Source of the DNA: UBA11346 sp038203025
GTDB taxonomy: Bacteria; Planctomycetota; UBA11346
DNA length: 11,701 nt
NCBI GenBank assembly: GCA_038203025.1
Contig: JBBREK010000134.1
Coordinates: 1 to 11,701 of the forward strand
Reading direction: 5' to 3'
The number at the start of each line of letters is the position of its first letter. The first letter of the stretch is position 1. The translations under genes were made by a program, and so were the position numbers. The notes beneath the pieces are model-generated. The model worked only from the letters and a program-made list of their open reading frames with translations. It did no database searches and had not been told where the DNA came from. Of the stretch, positions 6,521-11,701 are shown piece by piece.

Positions 6521-8283
6521 CTCGTCGCCTGCCCAGCTCTTTGCTTGCCACGGTGCTCGCCTGTAGTGCGGCCTCCGCCGTCGAGCGCATCAACCACGCA
6601 GGACGCATCCTTGGGCCGGTGCCGTCGGTGACGACCCCGATCCTGTTCAACACCGCCGCCGCCGACGCGGTGGTCGCGGCGATGCAGATCCTGCCGCGGG
6701 ACAGCGCCTGGAACGAGGACGTGTCCGGGCTGCCGCTAGCGGCCAACTCGGCGGCGATGATCGCGATGATCCGCAACGACGTCTATGCCGGCAGTCACGC
6801 CGACCGCCGCCGGCTGGTGGTCTTCAAGGAGATGAACTACGTCCTGGTGCCGGACGCCCAGGCCCGGGTGGACATCGATTTCACGGATTATCCCGACGAG
6901 TCGGACGACCTCAAAACCGGCAGCACACATCTCGGCTGGTGGCCGATCCCGGGCAACCTGCCGGTCGAGACCTGGCCGTCCGAGACGTCGGGGGTGACCC
7001 TGTCGGCGTGGCAGCGCGACACCGCCGGCGGCGATCGGCACAGCATCACCGTCATGCCCGGATCAGGATGGATCTGGGAGACCTGGCAGACGCTGCTGAC
7101 CAGCGGCACACCGGCCTGGCGGGCCTCCAACGGGGCCAAGTTCCCGCTAACCAGCAACACCCCGCGTCCGGCCGGTTGGACCTCAGGCGATGCCGCCGGC
7201 TTGCCGATGTTTCCCGCCCTGGTGCGCTACGACGAGGTTCAGCGTGGCGCCATCGAGCACGCCATGCGCATCGTGGTCAAGCGGTCGCGCCAGGCCTACA
7301 TCTACCCCGCCAGCCATCAGGCCGGTTCGACCACCGACCCCGACGTACCGGCGATGGGCCAACGGCTGCGTCTGAAGGCAACGTTCGCCATCCCCGCCAG
7401 TTGGAGCGCGGCAGAGCGGGCCATCGCCGCGGCGCTGAAGACCTACGGCGCCATCGTCGCCGACAACGGCGGCTTCTTCTCGATCTCGATCTGCCCCGAC
7501 GACCGCTGGCCGAGTGGCGCCTTCAGCCATCTCGCCACCGGCGCAGGCAGCGACTACCTCGACATCAACAACTTCGAGGTGGTGCAGGCGACCGGAGCCT
7601 CCGCTGGTCCGCGTTCGCCCGGGGCCCCGACCGCCGCCGCTGGTGTTGACCAGTCGGTGACCATCGCTGCCGGTGCGGCGTTGGTCGGCAGCGCCACAGG
7701 CAGCGGCCTGACCGTGCGCTGGTCGGCCTATGCCGGCGCTCCGGGGACGGTGACGTTCGGCGATGCCACCGCACTGGCCACTACGGCCATGTTCAGCGCC
7801 ATCGGCACGTATACCCTGAGGCTTGCGGTCAGCGATGGCGTGCACACCCCAGCCTACGATGCGGTGGTGGTGACGGTGGCCGTAGGCACCAACCCGCTGC
7901 CGGTCCTCAATGCGATCACCCCGGACGGCCGCAACCAGAACGGCGGAGCCTTCGTCCTCACGCTGACTGGCACGAACTTCGTTCCAGCCACGGTGGTGCA
8001 TTGGACGGGCCGGGTGGATCTGGTCCCATCGGGCGGGAGTGCGATCAGCCTGACCTGCACCGTGCCCGCCGGCTACCTGGCGATCTCCGGGATGGTCGGC
8101 ATCAGCGTCAGCAACCCCGGGCCAGGTGGTGGAACCAGCGCCGAACAGCAGCTACAGATCGTTGCGGGTGGGACGGTTCCGCAGGCCGGCACCGGTGCTG
8201 GCGGTGGTGGCGGTTGCGGTTTCGGTGCGGTGGTCGCGCTGGTCGGATTGGCGGGAACGCTGGCGGCCAGACGCTGTCGGTAG
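6517..8283 (+). CDS. Exported multidomain surface protein with PKD-like and IPT-like domains and C-terminal sorting-like tail
   Basis: The 588-residue product begins with a signal peptide (MTRRLPSSLLATVLACSAASA, probable cleavage after residue 21). Residues about 45-357 match a conserved secreted-protein family of unknown function that I recognise by GGDRHSITV, RPAGWTSGDAAGLPMFPALV, RYDEVQRGAIEHAMR, YIYPASHQAG, MGQRLRLKA and YGAIVADNGG. A PKD-like sandwich follows at about 374-456 and an IPT/TIG-like one at about 460-549. The end has a Gly-rich spacer, Cys567, a hydrophobic helix (568-584) and RRCR, the layout of MYXO-CTERM / GlyGly-CTERM-type surface anchoring tails. The ATG at 6517 overlaps the FecR stop (ATGA), making this the third gene of a sigma/anti-sigma operon; it may be a structural target of that system or its input. 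No catalytic residues can be named. Confidence 0.85.
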   Translation: MTRRLPSSLLATVLACSAASAVERINHAGRILGPVPSVTTPILFNTAAADAVVAAMQILPRDSAWNEDVSGLPLAANSAAMIAMIRNDVYAGSHADRRRLVVFKEMNYVLVPDAQARVDIDFTDYPDESDDLKTGSTHLGWWPIPGNLPVETWPSETSGVTLSAWQRDTAGGDRHSITVMPGSGWIWETWQTLLTSGTPAWRASNGAKFPLTSNTPRPAGWTSGDAAGLPMFPALVRYDEVQRGAIEHAMRIVVKRSRQAYIYPASHQAGSTTDPDVPAMGQRLRLKATFAIPASWSAAERAIAAALKTYGAIVADNGGFFSISICPDDRWPSGAFSHLATGAGSDYLDINNFEVVQATGASAGPRSPGAPTAAAGVDQSVTIAAGAALVGSATGSGLTVRWSAYAGAPGTVTFGDATALATTAMFSAIGTYTLRLAVSDGVHTPAYDAVVVTVAVGTNPLPVLNAITPDGRNQNGGAFVLTLTGTNFVPATVVHWTGRVDLVPSGGSAISLTCTVPAGYLAISGMVGISVSNPGPGGGTSAEQQLQIVAGGTVPQAGTGAGGGGGCGFGAVVALVGLAGTLAARRCR

Positions 8284-8284
8284 C

Positions 8285-8319
8285 GGTGCCGGCGAAAGCG
8301 CTGCCCTGGATCCGGCACC
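8285..8319 (+). terminator. Hairpin directly after the surface-protein gene
   Basis: GGTGCCGG (8285-8292) pairs perfectly with CCGGCACC (8312-8319) around a 19-base loop, starting two bases after the TAG stop. It lacks a T-tract and ends 18 bases before the next ATG. It could end the sigma-FecR-surface protein operon. Confidence 0.5.
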
Positions 8320-8337
8320 AGCCTAGGCTGCCGCCGC

Positions 8338-9081
8338 ATGCAGCCCTGGGAGCATCTCGACAGCGCCGCGATCCCGGGTGGTGGCGAGATGCATCTGTGG
8401 CAACGCGCCGGCCTCTACGCCATCCGCGTCGGGCACGACGAGCTGATGAACAGCCACGCGCACGGCTCCGAGGAGGCGCTCGCCACCCTCGCCCGGGCCC
8501 GTCTTGGCGACCGGCCACGGCAGCGCATCCTGATCGGTGGCCTGGGTATGGGCTTCACCGTAGCGGCGGCGCTGCGTGGCCTGCCTGCCGACGCCCGCCT
8601 CACCGTCGCCGAGCTGGTGCCGGCAGTGGTGGCGTGGAACCGCGGAGCGCTGGCGCATCTCGCCGGCGATCCGCTGCAGGACGCGCGCGTCGACATCCAC
8701 GTCGGTGATGTCGGCGAGCTGCTGCGGGCGCAGGCGGCGGCCTACGACCTCGTGCTGCTCGATGTCGACAACGGTCCGCGCGGCCTGACCGCGGAGGCCA
8801 ACCACGCGCTCTACGGCACGGCCGGCCTGGCGCGCGCCCATCGCGCCTTGCGCCCTGGCGGCGTGCTGGCGGTGTGGTCGGCGGCGATCGACGAGGCCTT
8901 CACCCGTCGACTGGCGCAGGCGGGTTTCACCTCCGAGATGGTGCGGGTGCCGGCGCACGGCAGTCGTGGCCCGCGCCACGTCATCTGGCTGGCGGTCCGT
9001 CGCAGCGTGCCGAAACCAGAGACCGCCCAGCGGCGCGGCGCTGGGCGTCAGGATTCCGGCCGACCGACCAGGGCGCGGTAG
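8338..9081 (+). CDS. Spermidine synthase-like, SAM-binding Rossmann-fold protein
   Basis: The 247-residue protein belongs to the spermine/spermidine synthase superfamily of Rossmann-fold enzymes. It has LMNSHAHGSEEALATLA near the N-terminus (the counterpart of the LMsSr-SE motif), the nucleotide-binding loop ILIGGLGMGFT (64-73), VAELVPAVVAWNRG with the ribose-binding Glu92, HVGDVGELL (Asp124), LLDVDNGPRGL (142-150) and LRPGGVLAVWSA. The GGLGMG loop and DVDNGP in place of the classical D-S-x-P site mark a widespread subgroup usually annotated only as spermidine synthase-like; whether it makes polyamines is unproven. Residues after 222 form an Arg-rich tail without visible family features, encoded over the 3' end of the convergent AraC gene. 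The ATG at 8338 lacks a clear Shine-Dalgarno. It is probably monocistronic, since a hairpin separates it from the operon upstream. Confidence 0.85.
   Translation: MQPWEHLDSAAIPGGGEMHLWQRAGLYAIRVGHDELMNSHAHGSEEALATLARARLGDRPRQRILIGGLGMGFTVAAALRGLPADARLTVAELVPAVVAWNRGALAHLAGDPLQDARVDIHVGDVGELLRAQAAAYDLVLLDVDNGPRGLTAEANHALYGTAGLARAHRALRPGGVLAVWSAAIDEAFTRRLAQAGFTSEMVRVPAHGSRGPRHVIWLAVRRSVPKPETAQRRGAGRQDSGRPTRAR
9024..9047. terminator. 9-bp hairpin at the convergent 3' ends of the synthase-like and AraC genes
   Basis: CGCCCAGCG (9024-9032) and CGCTGGGCG (9039-9047) are perfectly complementary with a 6-base loop. The hairpin begins at the base next to the minus-strand AraC stop codon (9050-9048) and lies inside the coding sequence of the plus-strand gene. 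It probably serves AraC transcription; there is no T-tract. Confidence 0.5.
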
Positions 9082-9932
9082 CGCGCCGGGGTCAGGCCGA
9101 AGCGGGTGCGGAACACGCGGCAGAGGTGGTTGGCGGCGGCGAAGCCGTTGGCCTGGGCGATGGCGTGCAGCGGTCGGGCGTCGGCGAGCAGATCGTGCCG
9201 CACCAGCTCCAGTCTGGCGTCGAGCAGGGCCCGCGATGGCGTCAGGCCGGCGTTGGCGCGGAAGCGCTGGGCCAGGGCGGTGGCGGTGCAGCCCTCGCGG
9301 CGGGCGAGATCGGCGACGGTCGGGGCGCGGGACGGCTGCTCGGCCACCAAGTCCTGGGCTGTGCGCAGCAGCACAGCGCGTTCGCCGCCGGCGGTGGCGG
9401 CGTCGGCAAAGCGACGGATCGCCACCGCCACCGCGAGCACGGCCGACTCGACCGCCCAGGGATCAGGTTGCCGGCGGGCGGTGAACAGCAGCTGGTGCGC
9501 GACCAGGGCGTCGACCAGGGCGGGATCGGCGGGCAGCTCGGGGCAGCTGCCGGTCAGTTCGATCGCCCGGGTGATGGCGGCGGTGACGTAGCTGTGGCGG
9601 AACCAGCTCCAGAGGAAACGCCAGTACTCGCCACCGGGGAACCAGTAGCGATGGGCCGAGGGGATGATGGCCATGAACAGCCGGCCCGGGCCGACGACGT
9701 GCTCGCGACCGTCGATCCCGCGGAAGCAACCGCTGCCATGCGCGGTCAGCTGGATGGTGGCGTGCGGGCGAGCCCGGTCGCAGGGGCGCTTAAGGCCGTC
9801 GAAGTCATAGGAGGTCGACGAGGCGATGGCCAGCCCAGCGGCGGATTCGCTGCCATCGATACCCTGATGCACCGTCCACGACATCCCGCCGCGCCGTCGC
9901 CACAACTTGTCCCAGGCCTCGGTGGTATCCAT
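9048..9932 (-). CDS. AraC-family transcriptional regulator divergent from CBM-like/pseudopilin genes
   Basis: This 294-residue regulator has an N-terminal cupin-like sensor (about 55-115; ATIQLTAHGSGCFRG, GPGRLFMAIIPSAHRYWFPG, then WRFLWSWF). The C-terminal AraC DNA-binding domain has helix-turn-helix 1 at about 203-225 (APTVADLARREGCTATALAQ) and helix-turn-helix 2 at about 253-275 (LHAIAQANGFAAANHLCRVF), ending GLTPARYRALVG. The sensor layout resembles the AraC_binding/arabinose type that detects sugars. The ATG at 9932 is chosen because the frame's earlier possible start (10046) would run across most of the divergent promoter region and adds no family-like sequence; the Shine-Dalgarno is poor. 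Its 3' end overlaps the convergent spermidine-synthase-like gene by 34 bases. Divergence from the secreted CBM-like protein suggests that gene pair as its target. Confidence 0.9.
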   Translation of the reverse strand: MDTTEAWDKLWRRRGGMSWTVHQGIDGSESAAGLAIASSTSYDFDGLKRPCDRARPHATIQLTAHGSGCFRGIDGREHVVGPGRLFMAIIPSAHRYWFPGGEYWRFLWSWFRHSYVTAAITRAIELTGSCPELPADPALVDALVAHQLLFTARRQPDPWAVESAVLAVAVAIRRFADAATAGGERAVLLRTAQDLVAEQPSRAPTVADLARREGCTATALAQRFRANAGLTPSRALLDARLELVRHDLLADARPLHAIAQANGFAAANHLCRVFRTRFGLTPARYRALVGRPES

Positions 9933-10085
9933 GCCCGACAGCGTCGGGGCTGGTTTGCGGTCGGGCAAGCCGGTGGCGGGCGGTTCATGCAGATGTGGAG
10001 CATGCACGGGGCAGACGCGCCTGGGTTGGGAGCGCCCGTTGGCCATACTGCAAGGGCTACGACCGATCCACGGAGTCCGAGCATC
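9933..10085. promoter_or_regulatory. Divergent control region between AraC and the secreted-protein/pseudopilin pair
   Basis: These 153 bases separate two divergent starts and must contain both promoters. Two short inverted repeats stand out: CCCGAC/GTCGGG (9934-9939 and 9943-9948, 3-base centre), right at the AraC start, and CATGC/GCATG (9986-9990 and 10000-10004, 9-base spacer), near the middle. Either could be an operator. A GGAG at about 10 bases before ATG 10086 is a weak ribosome-binding site. I cannot assign promoter boxes. Confidence 0.35.
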
Positions 10086-10589
10086 ATGTCCATGAAACCC
10101 GTATTCCTCTCGCTCTCCCTTGTCGCCGCGCTGGGCGCCGCCGAGGTCAAACTGATCAGCGGCATCGACGCCCTGGCGACCGTCAGCGGGCAGGTGCTTA
10201 CCCCAGAACGCTTCGACGCGCCGGATCAGAGTGGCCAGGCTCTGCGCCTGACGCCGTCACGCGTAGCGGAGCAGGAGTGGCAGTCGTCGATCAAGATCGA
10301 GGGGCTGCTGGCTGGCGTCGAAGCGAGCAAATCGGTGCGTGTGTCGTTCATCGCCCGACGAGCGAACGGCGAGGCCGGCAGAGCCGAACTCAAGACCGTC
10401 GTCATCCAACGCTACAAGCCCTGGGGCGGCGTCGCCTCGCGCAAGTTCACCATCGGAGCCGACTGGGTGCCGTGCACCTTCACCATGCCATCCAAGCTGA
10501 CCCTGGAGGCAGACCAATTGACCTTCACCCTGCAGAGCCTGTCGGCTATCGACATCGCCCGGCTTGAGGTGGTCACGGGGGAGCCATGA
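10086..10589 (+). CDS. Small secreted protein, carbohydrate-binding-module-like
   Basis: The 167-residue product begins with a short signal peptide (MSMKPVFLSLSLVAALGAAE, probable cleavage after residue 18 or 19). The mature part looks like a single beta-sandwich of the galactose-binding / CBM4_9 kind: ALRLTP, then WQSSIKIEG, VSFIARRANGEAG, then FTIGADWVPCTFTMP (the position where such modules read 'tW-x-x-y-x-f'), LTFTLQSL and the closing strand DIARLEVV. No enzyme domain is attached. The start could also be ATG 10092. The TGA overlaps the next gene's ATG, so the two are coupled and the protein probably works with the pseudopilin-like product at the cell surface or in the periplasm. The fold assignment is from pattern only and the ligand is unknown. 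Confidence 0.72.
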   Translation: MSMKPVFLSLSLVAALGAAEVKLISGIDALATVSGQVLTPERFDAPDQSGQALRLTPSRVAEQEWQSSIKIEGLLAGVEASKSVRVSFIARRANGEAGRAELKTVVIQRYKPWGGVASRKFTIGADWVPCTFTMPSKLTLEADQLTFTLQSLSAIDIARLEVVTGEP

Positions 10590-11419
10590 GCATCGTGACC
10601 ATGCAGACAGACCGGATCGTTGGATCGGCAGCGGACGACATGGCCCCCACGCCCCCCGATCGGATCGTTGGCAGGCGCCTGCGTGATGGCTTCTCGCTGA
10701 TCGAGCTGCTGCTCGTTGTCTCGATTGTCGCGGTGCTGTCAGCCATGCTGCTGTCGGGTATCAATCAGGTGCGCGAAGCAGCGCGCTCCGTCGCCTGCCT
10801 GGGCAGTCTGCGGCAGATCGGTCTGGCAGCGCAGACCTACTCGACGGACAACCGGGGACAGATCGTTCCCTTCATGGATCTGGTGAAGGGACAGATGTGG
10901 ACCAAGCTGCTCAACGAGTACATCACCGAGCGCAACGCCTACAACGATGACGGGACGGTGTTCGACATGACCGAGTTGACCACGGGACGGAACGTCTTCT
11001 GGGGCTGTCCGAAGTTTGAGGGTCGCTACGATCAGCTTGGCGTGCTGCAGAAGTCCAGTTCTGCTTACGGTATGGCGAGATCTCCGAGGTACGGCGATGA
11101 CCTGACCCCGCTCCCGATCTGGACCTCGGGCCAGCCAAAGTACTACCTCTATACGCATCAACCGATGTTCATGAACTCGGTGACCTGCCGCAGCCAGCGC
11201 CTGATGTTCGCTGACAGCCGCGACTGGCAGATCTGGAAGGGCGTCAACATGGCTCCGCCCCGTCGTGTGCTCACCGCTGGCGCCGTGTGGCTAGACGTGA
11301 ATGGACCGCGGCATCGCAACTGGACGACCAACGTGTGCTTCTATGACGGCCACGTGGCCGCGGTCGCCGCGGATAAGGTCTCCCTGACGTTCACTAATCC
11401 GGCGCTATACGAGCCGTAG
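10586..11419 (+). CDS. Prepilin-type protein (type II secretion/type IV pseudopilin-like N-terminus, H-x10-DG end)
   Basis: The 277-residue protein has a class III prepilin signal: a basic leader (GRRLRDG) with cleavage expected between Gly35 and Phe36, then FSLIELLLVVSIVAVLSAML with the conserved Glu at +5 and a continuous hydrophobic helix. It continues VREAARSVACLGSLRQIGLAAQTYSTDN, typical of the planctomycete/Lentisphaera DUF1559-like prepilin family, and ends with HRNWTTNVCFYDGHVAAV, the family's C-terminal His-to-Asp-Gly motif (spacing of 10 rather than the usual 9). The 35-residue leader is long for a prepilin; it contains the segment DRIVG twice, encoded by a 14-base direct repeat. 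ATG 10586 overlaps the previous stop and has a strong GGGGGAG site 5' of it; ATG 10640 would give a normal-length leader. A prepilin peptidase elsewhere in the genome would be needed. The function of such stand-alone pseudopilins is unknown. Confidence 0.88.
   Translation: MSIVTMQTDRIVGSAADDMAPTPPDRIVGRRLRDGFSLIELLLVVSIVAVLSAMLLSGINQVREAARSVACLGSLRQIGLAAQTYSTDNRGQIVPFMDLVKGQMWTKLLNEYITERNAYNDDGTVFDMTELTTGRNVFWGCPKFEGRYDQLGVLQKSSSAYGMARSPRYGDDLTPLPIWTSGQPKYYLYTHQPMFMNSVTCRSQRLMFADSRDWQIWKGVNMAPPRRVLTAGAVWLDVNGPRHRNWTTNVCFYDGHVAAVAADKVSLTFTNPALYEP
10610..10671 (+). repeat. 14-base direct repeat in the pseudopilin leader
   Basis: GACCGGATCGTTGG (10610-10623) recurs with one change as GATCGGATCGTTGG (10658-10671). 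The 48-base period is a multiple of three, so both copies encode DRIVG in frame. It lies in the part of the leader removed before pilin assembly. Confidence 0.6.
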
Positions 11420-11431
11420 TCCAGAGCCACA

Positions 11432-11450
11432 GCCAGGCGGATCGCCTGGC
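11432..11450 (+). terminator. Strong hairpin after the pseudopilin gene
   Basis: GCCAGGCG (11432-11439) and CGCCTGGC (11443-11450) form a perfect 8-bp stem with a GAT loop, 12 bases after the TAG stop. The following sequence is AGAACAGGAAC with no T-run. It is the best terminator candidate in the window by geometry. Confidence 0.6.
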
Positions 11451-11552
11451 AGAACAGGAACAGATAAGGGGCAGGGCGGACGAGGCCACCGGGAGGAATG
11501 GAGAGCCGGTGTAGGCAAGGGCAAGTGTGGCTGCCAGAGGTCAGGGACCTGC

Positions 11553-11580
11553 CTGAAGGCGGAAGGCTGAAGGTTGAAGA
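11553..11580 (+). repeat. Degenerate heptamer run, CYGAAGG type
   Basis: Four consecutive heptamers read CTGAAGG, CGGAAGG, CTGAAGG and TTGAAGA. They are the same unit as the array at 11627-11701 but in the opposite orientation, so the two could pair as arms of a large stem-loop. Confidence 0.65.
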
Positions 11581-11607
11581 AATGACAGCAGGCGTTGGAT
11601 AGGGCCC

Positions 11608-11620
11608 GCGCGCAGCGCGC
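11608..11620. repeat. GC palindrome between the heptamer runs
   Basis: GCGCGC (11608-11613) and GCGCGC (11615-11620) flank a central A, directly after the palindrome GGGCCC (11602-11607). It lies in the spacer between the two opposed heptamer runs and would form its own small stem at the tip of a larger hairpin, although a one-base loop must open the inner pairs. Confidence 0.5.
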
Positions 11621-11626
11621 AGCGAG

Positions 11627-11701
11627 TCTTCCGCCTTCCGCCTTCCGCCTTCCGCCTTCCGCCTTCCGCCTTCCGCCTTCCGTCTTCCGCCTTCCGCCTT
11701 C
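11627..11701 (-). repeat. Tandem heptanucleotide array (CCTTCCG)n, continuing past the window
   Basis: Ten complete heptamers and a partial one follow each other: the unit is CCTTCCG, with TCTTCCG at the first and ninth positions. The array runs into the window edge, so the total copy number is unknown. Read on the minus strand the unit is CGGAAGG, matching the short run at 11553-11580. Heptameric short tandem repeats of this general kind are known from intergenic regions of cyanobacteria and some other large bacterial genomes; their role is not settled. Arrays like this can change length by slippage. Confidence 0.9.

Larger units (their letters stand above)
11420..11701. other. Noncoding 3' region carrying repeats
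   Basis: No convincing gene is visible in these 282 bases. They hold a hairpin near the start, a purine-rich stretch with no identified feature (about 11451-11550), a short degenerate heptamer run, a GC palindrome and a longer heptamer array that runs off the window end. A 34-codon frame at 11498-11602 exists but looks accidental. Confidence 0.6.

Noticed and set aside
8760..8785. Loss of the classical spermidine synthase active-site D-S-x-P in the synthase-like protein
   Set aside because: DVDNGP together with GGLGMG is the normal form in a widespread subgroup of this superfamily, so it is not an anomaly of this copy.
8874..10085. Upstream extension of the frame leading into the secreted CBM-like protein
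   Set aside because: It would run through the synthase-like gene's end and antisense to the AraC gene. A signal peptide begins at ATG 10086, which is the natural start.
11498..11602. A 34-codon frame starting just after GGGAGGA
   Set aside because: The Shine-Dalgarno-like sequence touches the ATG, leaving no spacer. The frame runs through the degenerate heptamer repeat and the product has no recognisable features.
11627..11701. The repeat array as a possible CRISPR
   Set aside because: The unit is seven bases, tandem and without spacers, so it is a simple tandem repeat.

Overview
The window is a GC-rich bacterial chromosome segment. It combines an ECF sigma factor with a FecR-type anti-sigma factor, several AraC regulators, a type IV prepilin-like protein ending in an H-x10-DG motif, and secreted proteins with N-terminal signal peptides. 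That mix, with a sugar hydrolase and a URO-D-like protein, points to a Planctomycetota or Lentisphaerota-like heterotroph of the PVC group. This is an inference from gene content; the window has no rRNA or marker gene to prove it.

Layout. Positions 1-564 hold the 3' part of an IS630-family insertion sequence. Its right end sits at a CTAG site inside the C-terminus of a GH32 sucrose/fructan hydrolase (minus strand), whose last six residues and stop codon are IS-encoded. A divergent AraC regulator (1829-2638) is the likely controller of this hydrolase. Positions 2643-3569 hold a scar: the C-terminal part of another AraC regulator (minus) abuts the C-terminal part of a uroporphyrinogen-decarboxylase-family protein (plus). 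Both lack their N-terminal parts, as if one deletion removed the facing 5' ends of a divergent pair. Next come a small membrane protein (minus) and a divergent HAD-IIA phosphatase (plus).

Positions 4713-8283 form a tight three-gene operon with two 4-base ATGA overlaps. It encodes an ECF sigma factor, a membrane FecR-like protein with a C-terminal sandwich-like domain, and a 588-residue exported protein with PKD-like and IPT-like domains and a tripartite C-terminal tail (Gly-rich/Cys, hydrophobic helix, Arg cluster) resembling surface-sorting signals. A spermidine-synthase-like protein follows and converges with an AraC regulator (34-bp overlap of 3' ends). That regulator is divergent from a two-gene unit: a small secreted CBM-like protein and, with another ATGA overlap, a pseudopilin-like protein. 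The window ends in noncoding DNA with a strong hairpin and heptanucleotide repeats in inverted orientation.

The genes suggest an environmental sugar-using bacterium whose extracytoplasmic proteins are controlled by local regulators: AraC proteins beside their targets, and a sigma/anti-sigma pair co-transcribed with a surface protein. A recurring feature is a perfect 8-9 bp hairpin without a T-tract at the 3' end of most genes or convergent pairs.
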